64,000 bases of DNA from assembly GCF_003601975.1 (NCBI RefSeq), contig NZ_QZWZ01000024.1, positions 1 through 64,000 on the forward strand, read 5' to 3'. Shown one piece after another: positions 1 through 8,122 of this stretch. A model generated the notes under the pieces. It ran no database searches and was not told the DNA's origin. It saw only the letters and a program-made list of their open reading frames with translations. Position numbers and translations under genes: made by a program. The DNA is from Mesorhizobium waimense (GTDB taxonomy: Bacteria; Pseudomonadota; Alphaproteobacteria; Rhizobiales; Rhizobiaceae). Position 1 is the first letter of the stretch; every line of letters begins with the position of its first letter.

Positions 1-135
1 GCCACAACGAGAACCCCAAGCCATATCGATGGACCAAGTCCGCAGACGACATTCTCGCCTCCGTCAAACGCTTCTGCCAGAAGGCGGAACAATCCTTATG
101 CCACGAAATTTAGATTCAGATGACTAGCGTAGTCA
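1..135 (+). mobile_element. Right end of an IS630-family insertion sequence (partial)
   Basis: The last 36 codons of an IS630-type transposase run to position 113, so the element enters from beyond the left edge. A perfect palindrome, TGACTA-GCG-TAGTCA, lies at 121-135, where the terminal repeat would be expected. The exact end is not proven. Homology to primase proteins resumes only after about position 140, so the boundary is placed at the palindrome. Confidence 0.6.
3..113 (+). pseudogene. IS630 family transposase, C-terminal fragment (cut by window edge)
   Basis: The frame starting at base 3 reads HNENPKPYRWTKSADDIL and on to CHEI before TAG at 111-113. The NPKP-x-x-WTK-xADDILASV-x-RFC pattern is the conserved tail of IS630-family DDE transposases. 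Only the end of the gene is in the window, so whether the copy is intact upstream cannot be judged. It lies immediately ahead of, and in the same frame as, the primase ORF. Confidence 0.75.
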
Positions 136-2327
136 CTCATCATGCGGTTGGCGACGTCGATGGCACCATCGACGCGATTGAAGCGCACTCAGAGACACCC
201 GGCGCTAATGTCTATCTCGGCGCACAGGTGATGCGTCGTGGCCTAGCTCGTGGCTCACGCGGAACCGAAGCTGACATCGTTGCTGTCCTCGCGTTGGTGA
301 TCGACCTAGACGCAGATACCGGCAAGACCGGAGAAATGCCGGTTGAACCCAGCTACGTCATCGAGACCTCGCCCGGCAACTACCAGCCATTTATTATCTT
401 CGATCGGCCACTATCCCGTGAGGAAGCTAAGCCGTTGGCGGTTGCACTCAAACGTGCGACTGGCTCCGACCATGGAACGGCCGACGTCGCGCATGTCTGG
501 CGGATACCCGGCACCCATAACTGGCCGAACAAAAAGAAAATCGAACGCGGCCGGCCCTCGGACCCCGCAACCGTGACGGTCGACCTTGAGTGGGACGGCG
601 AACTTACTTCGCTCGAGGAGCTTCGCACTGCTCTCCAACCGTGGATGACGGCGCCGGTAGATGGCAAGCAGGCCGCGATAGGCGAACTGCCGGAAGTCGA
701 TGGGATTGTGGTATCGGAAGATGCGGCGTCCATGCTTGCCGAGAATGACGTCGGCGATCGGTCGGAGCATGCATCACGCGTCGTGGAGCGTCTGGCATTC
801 GAGGGCCACACCGCTGAAGAGGCGATGGCTCTCTTTCTTGCTGCGTCCGGCGATTGGCTCAAGCGGTACAAAACAGAAGCTTTAGCCCGCGCCGACTGCT
901 CTCGGCTTTGGACGAAGTACGGGCAACAGCATGTGGACATGCGAGAAGCGGGCGCTCAAGCCGCCGCAGGTCTGGTAGTGCGTAAGGCGAAAGAAGTTCC
1001 CGAAGCGGCAAATGACAATTCTGCTGCAGCCGAGCCGCCGCGTCTTCTACCCGCGCTGCCATCGATGTGCCGGGATCCTTTCTCGCTCTCGAGTGCGGGT
1101 GGCATCTTGGCTGAGATTTCAGAATGGATCACCGAAACTGCGATTATTCCCGTCCCCGAACTTTCCCTCACGTCGGCCATTGCCTTACTTGGGGGCATGT
1201 TCGGTGACAGGGCGCTTGGCCCGACGCGAAGCGGTTTGAACCTCTACCTTGCGACCGTGATGGGCGTGGCCAGCGGCAAAGGTCATGCGCCGAAGAGCAT
1301 CATCAGCCTGTCGTCAAGCGCGGGCAAGCCGGGCGCCGTCACGAACGGTGATCCGACCAGCTACGCTGCAATCGAGCGCATCCTCCGAAAGAACATCTCC
1401 ACCGTCTGCGTCTTTGATGAGCTCGGCGTCACGCTACAAGATGTGAACAACAGGCACAAAAGCTCCGCGTCGGCGTCTATCCGCAAGTTCCTGTTGACAA
1501 TTTATGACCAGGCCGACTCGACCTTTCACGGTCGGCAGTACGCGTCCTCGGAAACGAAGGGCGATGAGTCGCCGCTGATTGGCCCAGCCCTAACCATCCT
1601 CGGCATGACGACGCCGTCAACGCTGTACGCCGGCCTTTCGGATGAGTCGTTGAATGACGGCTTCCTCTCGCGCTTCGTCTTCATTGAAGGCGAAGGGCCT
1701 GAGACAGTTTCGGCGCCGAGATTGAACCGCTCCGTATCGTTGCCGAAGGAACTCATTGCGTCACTCAAGCGAGCATACGACAGTTTCCCCAAGGAGCCCA
1801 AGTCGGCCACGCAACTCTTCTCGCCGAAGTACCAGATACCGTTTGAGGGCGGCGAAGATGGAGAAGCGTATCGCCTATGGTCTGATGTGTTCCATTGGCA
1901 GCACTCAAAGGTATGGTCGGTTCGCGAATATCACGTGAACGGTCGCGCCGCTGAAAACACGATCCGTCTCGCGTCCATTCGTGCGGTCAGCCGGCAACCG
2001 AGCATGCCGTTCGTCTCGGCCGACGACGTTGAGTGGGGATGGGCCATCGTTCACCGGTCAATCTCGGTCATCACCGATGGCGTTGACCGCCACATGGCTG
2101 GGTCGATGGCCGAGTCGCTCCGCAAGGCTATCGTGCGCGCTCTTTCACAAGCCAAGGGAAAAACTCTGCCGTGGTCCCAACTGCTACAGCGTGAGGGCGT
2201 GAGTCAGGCCGACAGTGAGGACGTTGCCAAGTCGATCACGTGGCTTGTTGAAACCGGCAAAGTCGCGGACCTGAGCGGCAGGAGCAAACCCGGTGCTCGA
2301 GCCAGCTTCAAACTTTTGGAGGAATGA
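120..2327 (+). CDS. Prophage replication protein: RepB-like primase domain plus DUF3987-type helicase domain, N-terminus probably truncated
   Basis: The 735-residue protein has an N-terminal archaeo-eukaryotic-type primase region. Its metal-binding motif is VIDLDAD (about 60-66), and HVWRIPGTHNWPN (125-137) is the usual third motif. A DUF3987-like P-loop region follows, with a Walker A-like GVASGKGHA (382-390) and Walker B VCVFDEL (429-435). A winged-helix-like tail covers about 670-735. Family members carry roughly 60 more N-terminal residues. Here the ORF begins six bases after an IS630 transposase stop and has no clear ribosome-binding site, so the start is probably lost and the first codons may be IS-derived. 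The expected role is priming and unwinding for phage DNA replication. The gene ends at the start of an octamer-repeat, AT-rich region. Confidence 0.75.
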   Translation: MTSVVTHHAVGDVDGTIDAIEAHSETPGANVYLGAQVMRRGLARGSRGTEADIVAVLALVIDLDADTGKTGEMPVEPSYVIETSPGNYQPFIIFDRPLSREEAKPLAVALKRATGSDHGTADVAHVWRIPGTHNWPNKKKIERGRPSDPATVTVDLEWDGELTSLEELRTALQPWMTAPVDGKQAAIGELPEVDGIVVSEDAASMLAENDVGDRSEHASRVVERLAFEGHTAEEAMALFLAASGDWLKRYKTEALARADCSRLWTKYGQQHVDMREAGAQAAAGLVVRKAKEVPEAANDNSAAAEPPRLLPALPSMCRDPFSLSSAGGILAEISEWITETAIIPVPELSLTSAIALLGGMFGDRALGPTRSGLNLYLATVMGVASGKGHAPKSIISLSSSAGKPGAVTNGDPTSYAAIERILRKNISTVCVFDELGVTLQDVNNRHKSSASASIRKFLLTIYDQADSTFHGRQYASSETKGDESPLIGPALTILGMTTPSTLYAGLSDESLNDGFLSRFVFIEGEGPETVSAPRLNRSVSLPKELIASLKRAYDSFPKEPKSATQLFSPKYQIPFEGGEDGEAYRLWSDVFHWQHSKVWSVREYHVNGRAAENTIRLASIRAVSRQPSMPFVSADDVEWGWAIVHRSISVITDGVDRHMAGSMAESLRKAIVRALSQAKGKTLPWSQLLQREGVSQADSEDVAKSITWLVETGKVADLSGRSKPGARASFKLLEE

Positions 2328-2588
2328 AAGTTGAGGCCCAACTTCAAAAGTTAGAGGGCTTTTTCTGCTGGCCAACTTTTGGAACTTTTGCCAACTTGTG
2401 AACCTGCCAAAAGTTCAGCGGCGGAAAAAACCTCATATAAATCAATAATATATAGGAGAATATATATATAATTATCTATTACTTTTGAACTTTTCCCAAC
2501 GGATTGGGAATCTGGTTTTCCATAGCCTTAGACCCACCTTTCCCCCTGTCTGTCAAAGCGGTGGGAAAAGTTCAAAAGTTCAAAAGTT
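2311..2588. repeat. Cluster of AACTTTTG/CAAAAGTT octamers flanking an AT-rich core (origin-like)
   Basis: Seven exact copies of AACTTTTG or its complement lie at 2311, 2345, 2374, 2383, 2408, 2573 and 2581. One-mismatch copies lie at 2393, 2480, 2488 and 2565. The first copy overlaps the end of the primase gene and the last ends seven bases before the next gene's Shine-Dalgarno. Between the two groups, 2425-2480 is almost pure A/T with TATATATATA runs, in a window that is otherwise GC-rich. Repeats in both orientations around an AT-rich core beside a replication gene are the layout of an iteron-type origin. Binding sites for a regulator of the downstream gene are an alternative. Confidence 0.5.
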
Positions 2589-2605
2589 GCAAACGGAGGA
2601 TCGAA

Positions 2606-3295
2606 ATGGGTGAAGCAAAGCGGAGGCGAGAGAGGGCAGTTCCGACTGTCTACCACCATACGAGCCTGCTCCGAACCAACCTGATCTGGATGTCGGGTGT
2701 TATTGAGGTTGAGGGGAAATCAAAGGGTGCGATTCACCCAAAGCTCGGTGAGATAAAGACGGATTCCATAACCCGAAGGGCAATGAACGATTTCCCTGCT
2801 CTCGCCTGGTTCACAACGAAGCTTGATATTCCTAGGACGCTTACCGCCGGCGCCTCAATGTTCACCGTCGATAAAACAACCGGTGAGCGAAAAGAAATCA
2901 AGACAACATCAGATCACGTCAACGCTATGGCCCTTAATCGAATCGCCCTCGGGTTCCCTGTTGCGGACATCCCTGTTGTTCGGTGGACTAATCATCAAGG
3001 CTTCGCAACAAATGAGGGCAGGGAGCTTAATGAGTCAGCTCGCAGTGTCGGCGATGATCCCGACGATTGGTACGTGTCTGACGCTGCCGTCGACGTCCTC
3101 AGGGTGTCCGAGTTCTGGTACGCGAAAAGCATTTTGAATCCGAAACTCGAACGGTCTGACGCCTACATTAGCGACATCCGACGTATGGTCACGATGTGCA
3201 AACAAACGCCAGGATGCTTCATTCCGCCGTCATGGCTTAAGCCGGAAGAAGCGCAACAGTTGGCACGGCAGCTTGGGTTCCCGATAAGCCCCTAA
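2606..3295 (+). CDS. Hypothetical protein, MGEAKRR-type N-terminus
   Basis: The start is the ATG at 2606, preceded by GGAGGA at 2595-2600; an upstream in-frame TTG lies inside the repeat cluster. The 229-residue product opens with MGEAKRRRER. It then reads VYHHTSLLRTNLIWMSGVIE, a YHxTSxxxxxxIxxSGxI arrangement that recalls the N-terminus of ADP-ribosyltransferase-like and DUF-type proteins, followed by PALAWFTT. I cannot place it in a family with confidence. It is the first gene after the repeat cluster and may be controlled by it. An ADP-ribosyltransferase role is only a guess. Confidence 0.6.
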   Translation: MGEAKRRRERAVPTVYHHTSLLRTNLIWMSGVIEVEGKSKGAIHPKLGEIKTDSITRRAMNDFPALAWFTTKLDIPRTLTAGASMFTVDKTTGERKEIKTTSDHVNAMALNRIALGFPVADIPVVRWTNHQGFATNEGRELNESARSVGDDPDDWYVSDAAVDVLRVSEFWYAKSILNPKLERSDAYISDIRRMVTMCKQTPGCFIPPSWLKPEEAQQLARQLGFPISP

Positions 3296-3336
3296 CATCA
3301 GCAGCCCCAGAACTTCCCTTGAAATCAGGAATCCAG

Positions 3337-4296
3337 ATGCACTCTGCAATCCGAGCCGGCCAAATCAACGACGCAATGGCGCACGACCCCTACGAAGCTG
3401 CAAACGACAACCTCGCCGAAATGCAACAAGCAAAAACCACCGGGATGCCAGCGTCGGCAATTCTCGGATGGTTGTTCTCCCACGGCCATATCGGCCAGGA
3501 CGAGCGAGACGCGGGCGAACACGTCATCAAATTGGCGTCCATAGCCCGTTCCAAACTCAACAGCCCAATCGTTCGCTACACTGCACGCACTGCCGATCGT
3601 AAGTGGCGCCAGGTCGAGGTTCAGCGTCACACCATTCGTCCGGCTCTCGACGCCTGCATTGCTGCCATCCGATACGACCCGCGCCGTAAGGCGGTTGTGC
3701 AAGCCTTGGTGGTCGATGAGACGAACACCGACCTAGACAACCCGCACCGCTGCGCGCAGGGCCTGGCCGACGTAGCGAGGCATCTCTGGGGTGGGAAGGC
3801 GACCGTCGAGCCCATCCTTGTGGCTGCGAACGACAACCAGCCTGCAGTCGATGCCGCGGAAGCAAGAGGCGGCATTTTCAGGACGTCCGATAATTTTCAG
3901 CGGATGCATACCGCGAAGCAGTTGGATGACGATGTGGAAACTAACGACGTGCTCCACGCGGCAGGGCTGCGGTACGAGCAAGACCACCACCTGGCAGGTC
4001 TTAATCCGCTCGGCGCTATCGACTACAGCCGCGTCAAAGTTGACCACGGCTCGTCGGAAGGAGTGCCCCGTCTGGTGACCGATGCACGTGAACGGTACAG
4101 GACCGCACGCTCATTGCTTGGATCGCGCTACGGTGCCGTAGTCGATGCCGTCGTCATTGAGGGCAAGTCATTAGGCCAGGTAGGAGCAGAAGTCACGAGG
4201 TTCAAGGACCGCGGCAAGGCAATCGCTGCTGCAGGCGAGCGATTGAACAGTGGGCTTCGTCTGTTGGCGCAGCGGTATGGGATTCTGCGGAAATGA
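3337..4296 (+). CDS. Prophage protein with DUF6456-like C-terminus
   Basis: The ATG at 3337 is chosen over a TTG at 3319 because AGGA sits six bases upstream. The product is about 319 residues. It has two AANDN patches (common in rhizobial proteins) and a C-terminal region with GLRYEQDHHLAGL, then SRVKVDHG, then a helical segment ending RLLAQRYGI. This arrangement resembles DUF6456, a helix-rich domain found at the ends of putative alphaproteobacterial regulators. It is probably a phage regulatory protein, but no reaction or DNA target can be read from sequence. It overlaps the next gene by four bases (ATGA), so the two are likely co-translated. Confidence 0.6.
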   Translation: MHSAIRAGQINDAMAHDPYEAANDNLAEMQQAKTTGMPASAILGWLFSHGHIGQDERDAGEHVIKLASIARSKLNSPIVRYTARTADRKWRQVEVQRHTIRPALDACIAAIRYDPRRKAVVQALVVDETNTDLDNPHRCAQGLADVARHLWGGKATVEPILVAANDNQPAVDAAEARGGIFRTSDNFQRMHTAKQLDDDVETNDVLHAAGLRYEQDHHLAGLNPLGAIDYSRVKVDHGSSEGVPRLVTDARERYRTARSLLGSRYGAVVDAVVIEGKSLGQVGAEVTRFKDRGKAIAAAGERLNSGLRLLAQRYGILRK

Positions 4297-4727
4297 AGGC
4301 TCCTTATAATTTCGATCACATTCGCTCCAAGAACGGCGAGCCGCTAACTGAGTGGTTCGTTCGGATCATCGAGTGGGCCATCTCTGAAAGCAAAGGCAGT
4401 CAGGGCCGAATAAGATACGCTCTTCACCAACTGGAGCGAATGGCCCGCGACGAGGGTATCGCTGAAGGGCGGAGGGAAGTTCAGGCTCGAATGGATATGG
4501 AGACGGCGAAGCTTCGCAAGCGGATTGCCGATCTCGATCTGTTCTTGAAAGCCTCGGTGTCAAGAATCGAAGCGGAGGAAGCGCGTCAGAAGGCGGCCGA
4601 GGGCATGCGCAACAGGGCGTCTGAGCGAGCAGAGACTAAACACGGCGTGCCCACCAACACCTCCGATGCAATCGACAATCTGTCGCTTCCGAAGCCTCTT
4701 TTCACCAACACAGTCAGGCCAAAATAA
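4293..4727 (+). CDS. Hypothetical coiled-coil prophage protein
   Basis: The gene starts inside the stop codon of the preceding one (ATGA overlap). The 144-residue product has an N-terminal segment with EWFVRIIEWA and then a long charged helical stretch (about 50-115) rich in Glu, Arg, Lys and Ala. That stretch reads as a coiled coil. The tail is short and polar. I recognise no catalytic motif or family. It is the last forward gene before the reverse-strand glycine-rich gene. Confidence 0.5.
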   Translation: MKAPYNFDHIRSKNGEPLTEWFVRIIEWAISESKGSQGRIRYALHQLERMARDEGIAEGRREVQARMDMETAKLRKRIADLDLFLKASVSRIEAEEARQKAAEGMRNRASERAETKHGVPTNTSDAIDNLSLPKPLFTNTVRPK

Positions 4728-4983
4728 CTCGTGCGCACCATGCGCATCTGATTTGATATTATGAATCAGGATCAAAAATTGCGGGTGGCGGAGACGCCGC
4801 CCGTTTTGCGTTTCGGTGCGCCCAACTCTGTGGTGACCGACCCTCCGCGAGCGATCAGCGGAGGGAAACAATCATTGCCGCATCGCGCGTTTCCCGCTGC
4901 GTTGTGGCATTCGCTTAGCCGTTGGAGCGGTGCTGGCGTAGCCGGCAGGACGGTCGGCGCGGTGCAAGGCCGCGAACAATTTA

Positions 4984-5394
4984 TCAGAGGTATCCGTGCG
5001 CCCTGCCGAGCAGCTGATATACATGACCGAGCCCGCGCACTCTTAACGCCTCGAGCAAATCTGGGATTGGCGGCCAATTCGACCGGTACGAATTATTATC
5101 GGCGCCGGTATACAGACCTCCACCTGGACCTGTTGAGAGACCTCCTCCTACGCCTGTGTAAAGACCACCTCCCACTCCAGTGTAGAGCCCGCCACCTACG
5201 CCTGTGTAGAGACCACCCCCAACCCCTGTATAAAGGCCGCCACCAACGCCGGTATAGAGCCCGCCGCCCACGCCGGTGTATCGTCCGCCGCCCACTCCAG
5301 AGTAGGCGCCACCGCCCACTCCAGTATACATTCCGCCACCGACGCCGGTGTAAAGACCGCCACCTACGCCTGTATATTTATTTCGTGGCCACAT
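4984..5394 (-). CDS. Glycine-rich YTGVGGG repeat protein (prophage cargo-like gene)
   Basis: The ATG at 5394 follows a GAGGGAG Shine-Dalgarno. The 136-residue product is MWPRNK, then eleven tandem octapeptides of the form [x]YTGVGGG (residues 6-93) and a degenerate twelfth, LYTGADNN. A non-repetitive tail, SYRSNWPPIPDLLEALR and onward, closes it. Proteins of this YTGPGGG type with a NPYRSNxPPxPxFLxxLR tail are scattered through bacteria and remain uncharacterised, to my knowledge. No signal peptide or membrane segment is seen. It is the only reverse-strand gene in an otherwise forward phage cluster, which suggests a separately expressed accessory (moron-like) gene. Confidence 0.7.
   Translation of the reverse strand: MWPRNKYTGVGGGLYTGVGGGMYTGVGGGAYSGVGGGRYTGVGGGLYTGVGGGLYTGVGGGLYTGVGGGLYTGVGGGLYTGVGGGLSTGPGGGLYTGADNNSYRSNWPPIPDLLEALRVRGLGHVYQLLGRAHGYL
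5092..5379. repeat. Tandem 24-bp coding repeats (12 units)
   Basis: Twelve 24-bp units encode the octapeptides of the reverse-strand glycine-rich gene. Eleven are near-identical at protein level. Third-base differences between units (GTGTAAAGACC, GTATAGAGCCC, GTATAAAGGCC on the forward strand) show the array is not freshly duplicated. Unit number could still vary between strains by slippage or recombination. Confidence 0.85.
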
Positions 5395-5436
5395 GAATTT
5401 CGCTCCCTCGCAAAGCGCAGCAGAGCATTGATTTCT

Positions 5437-5754
5437 ATGATTCGCAAGCATTCACATAGTGGCCGAACAGCAGAAGCCACAGAATATCGCCGCCTCTACT
5501 CAACTGCACGATGGCGCCAATTGCGACTGGCCAAGCTGTCGCAAGACCCGTTGTGCGAGTGGTGCCTAGAGCGAGAGGTAATCGAGCCTGCTACCGAGGT
5601 GCACCACGCCGACGGTGGCCATAAAGGCGACGTCACCAAGTTCTGGTCCGGTCCATTCATCAGTACATGCAAGCCATGCCACGCGAGCCGCGGGCAGCGT
5701 GAAGACAATGGGCAGCAGGTGATCAGGTTCTCGGCGTACGGCTGGCCGATCTGA
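5437..5754 (+). CDS. HNH endonuclease
   Basis: The product is about 105 residues and carries the compact phage HNH signature. This is YSTARWRQLR near the N-terminus, CEWCL as the first Cys pair, VHHADGG as the central His-His, and CKPCHASR as the second Cys pair and final His. Such genes sit just upstream of terminase in many HK97-like phages, where the HNH protein assists DNA packaging by terminase. That position holds here. No strong ribosome-binding site is seen. ATG at 5437 is preferred to TTG at 5428 but both are possible. Confidence 0.85.
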   Translation: MIRKHSHSGRTAEATEYRRLYSTARWRQLRLAKLSQDPLCEWCLEREVIEPATEVHHADGGHKGDVTKFWSGPFISTCKPCHASRGQREDNGQQVIRFSAYGWPI

Positions 5755-5862
5755 CGGGCTGGGGGGGGGTGATCAGCGACCTCCCGGACCGTGACCCCAT
5801 AGACCGGTGCCCCCGCTTTCTGTGCGCATCCACAATTGAGAATATGACCCCAAGGAAGTGCC

Positions 5863-6249
5863 ATGGCGAGGCCAAGAACGCCTCTCGCCAAAGCGGCGGT
5901 TGAGGCTAGCGACAAGAAGAACCCGAAACGGTTCAAGCAGCGTAGGGAGCCAAAAGCTGGCGGCCCACTAGGTGCTCCGCCGAAGTGGTTGATCGATACC
6001 GACACGAGCAAGGCCGCGTCGGCCTGGCTGCTGTTTCAGCGTGAGATTCCTTGGCTGACGCAATCTCATCGAATGCTTGTCGGCATGGCCGCGAACATTC
6101 AGGGGCGGATTATGGCGGGCCAGGACGTAGGTGTTCAGGCGATGAATCTGCTTCGGCAGTGCCTCGGGCAGATGGGTGCGTCGCCAGCCGATGCCAGCAA
6201 GATAACGGTGCCGGATGAAGGGGACGAGAAAGACGACCTCCTCGACTGA
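5863..6249 (+). CDS. terS: Terminase small subunit
   Basis: A 128-residue protein with a basic N-terminus (residues 1-36), a central helical domain (LIDTDTSKAASAWLLFQRE, about 44-62) and an acidic tail, DEGDEKDDLLD. It starts at an ATG with AAGGAAG upstream and overlaps the large subunit by 35 bases. Size, composition and position match small terminase proteins, which recognise the packaging site and recruit the ATPase. The sequence family is weakly conserved, so the call rests partly on context. Confidence 0.75.
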   Translation: MARPRTPLAKAAVEASDKKNPKRFKQRREPKAGGPLGAPPKWLIDTDTSKAASAWLLFQREIPWLTQSHRMLVGMAANIQGRIMAGQDVGVQAMNLLRQCLGQMGASPADASKITVPDEGDEKDDLLD

Positions 6250-8110
6250 GGTAGCGCTGCGGCGTGTAAGCCAATACGCGCTGGACGTTCTAGACGGAAA
6301 GACCATAGCCGGACCGCACGTCCGGAATGCCTGCAAGCGTCACTTCGCCGATCTTGAGGCAGGCTTTGAACGCGGTCTTTCGTGGGATGATGAAGCGGCG
6401 AACCGGGTATTCCGTTTTTTCGAGGAGCGGCTGAAGCTCTCCGAGGGCCAATTCGACGGCAAGCCGTTCCTGCTGCATCCATCTCAAGCGTTCAAACTCG
6501 GCTCGATCTTTGGGTGGAAGAAGGCGGACGGCACTCGCCGATTCCGAACGGTCTACATCGAGGAAGGCAAGGGTAACGGCAAATCGCCATTTGCCGGCGG
6601 TGTCGGCCTGTATGGCCTCACCGCCGACAAGGAGTCTGGAGCGCAGATTTACGCAGCCGCGGCTAAAAAAGACCAGGCGCAGATCCTGTTTCAGGATGCG
6701 TGCAAAATGGTCCGGCAGGCGCCCGCTCTTCGAGATCGAGTAAAGTTTAGCGGCGGTCTCGGCAAAGAATTCAATATTGCCCACCACAGGTCGGGATCGT
6801 TCTTCAGGCCGATTTCAAAAGAAGCTGGCAAGACCGGCTCTGGCCCTCGGCCGCACTTCGCGCTCTGCGATGAGGTCCATGAGCACCCCGATCGCAGCAT
6901 TATGGAAATGCTTCAGCGTGGCTTTAAGTTTCGTCAGAACCCGCTGCTGTTGATGATTACCAATAGCGGCAGCGATCGCAATTCCGTCTGCTGGGAAGAG
7001 CGCGATCGTGCCGTCAAGGTTCTTGCCGGCACACCGACGCCCGACGAGGACTTCACCTACGTTGGTGAAGTGTGGGAAGGCAGCGATAGCGTTTTCGCCT
7101 ACGTGTGTTCGCTGGACAAAGACGATGATCCAATGACGGATCCGGCGTGCTGGATCAAGGCGAACCCGCTCCTCGGCACGATTTTAACAGAGGAATACCT
7201 CGCTGGCGTCGTGGCTGAAGCCCGTGCTGTCCCCGGCAAACTGAACAACGTTCTCCGCTTGCATTTTTGTGTGTGGACCGACGCCGATAAGGCATGGATG
7301 GCACGCGCGACGGTCGATGGCGTTATGTCGGATTGGCAATTGCCAGAAGGCGGCCCGCTCTTTCTCGGAATTGATTTATCCGGGACCAAGGACATGACCG
7401 TCGTTGCGTGTGTGCATCCCACAGGATTTAGGGAAATCACGCGAGACGATGGCGTGGCAGTTAGCCTGCCCACATACGACGCTTGGATTGAGGCGTGGAC
7501 GCCAGGCGATACTCTTGCCGCGCGCGTAATGGCCGATAAGCAGCCGTATGATATCTGGGTTCGCGATGGATACCTGAACGCGCCTGAAGGACCACGGATT
7601 CGGCTCGACATCGTTGCAGCACGCGTCGCAGAACTGGACCGCCTCTACGACATCCAGTCGATAGCATACGACAACTATGCCTACTCGGCGTTCAAAGACG
7701 AGCTAGACGTTTTCGGCATCGATGCAGAGCAGTTACCCCATCCACAAGGTGGCAAGGTAAGGGCTCGACCATCTGAAGAGAAGATCGAAGCCGCCAAGGC
7801 AGCAGGCGAAAAGCCACCACTCGGCTTGTGGATGCCTGGGTCTGTTAATGAGGTTGAAAATCTCATTATCGACGGACGCATCAGGCTGAGGAAAAGCCCG
7901 GTTTTGATGTCCGCTCTTATGGGCGCGACGTTTAATCATCCGCCTGACCCTCATGGCAACCGATGGTTTGTAAAGACCCGTGCTTCCGTCCGTATAGATT
8001 CTGCTGTGGCCATCGCCATGGCTTGCGGCGCTGCTGCGGACAAGCCCGCAACTAAGGGTCCTACGTCACCGTGGGACGACCCTGATTTTTCGTTGGCCGC
8101 AGCGGCCTGA
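6215..8110 (+). CDS. terL: Terminase large subunit (packaging ATPase and nuclease)
   Basis: A 631-residue Terminase_1-type protein. The ATPase has Walker A EGKGNGKS (117-124) and Walker B HFALCDE (214-220) with the catalytic Glu at the end. The motif III-like MITNSGS is near 248-254. The RNase H-like nuclease begins at FLGIDLSG (Asp 387). Further acidic residues lie in SIAYDNYA (Asp 486) and in VRIDSAVAIAMA near the C-terminus. The protein drives genome packaging through the portal and cuts the concatemer. Length and motif order are normal for HK97-like phages, so the gene looks functional. Translation probably couples to the overlapping small subunit. Confidence 0.95.
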   Translation: MKGTRKTTSSTEVALRRVSQYALDVLDGKTIAGPHVRNACKRHFADLEAGFERGLSWDDEAANRVFRFFEERLKLSEGQFDGKPFLLHPSQAFKLGSIFGWKKADGTRRFRTVYIEEGKGNGKSPFAGGVGLYGLTADKESGAQIYAAAAKKDQAQILFQDACKMVRQAPALRDRVKFSGGLGKEFNIAHHRSGSFFRPISKEAGKTGSGPRPHFALCDEVHEHPDRSIMEMLQRGFKFRQNPLLLMITNSGSDRNSVCWEERDRAVKVLAGTPTPDEDFTYVGEVWEGSDSVFAYVCSLDKDDDPMTDPACWIKANPLLGTILTEEYLAGVVAEARAVPGKLNNVLRLHFCVWTDADKAWMARATVDGVMSDWQLPEGGPLFLGIDLSGTKDMTVVACVHPTGFREITRDDGVAVSLPTYDAWIEAWTPGDTLAARVMADKQPYDIWVRDGYLNAPEGPRIRLDIVAARVAELDRLYDIQSIAYDNYAYSAFKDELDVFGIDAEQLPHPQGGKVRARPSEEKIEAAKAAGEKPPLGLWMPGSVNEVENLIIDGRIRLRKSPVLMSALMGATFNHPPDPHGNRWFVKTRASVRIDSAVAIAMACGAAADKPATKGPTSPWDDPDFSLAAAA

Positions 8111-8122
8111 ATTGGCGGAACA

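Noticed and set aside
5092..5379. CRISPR-like array
   Set aside because: The 24-bp units have no spacers and encode a clear tandem octapeptide, so they are coding repeats.
4761..5396. A 211-residue forward ORF opposite the glycine-rich gene
   Set aside because: It is very Arg/Leu-rich and is the antisense of the repeat array. Its repeats mirror the reverse-strand octapeptides, and no ribosome-binding site or known motif supports it.
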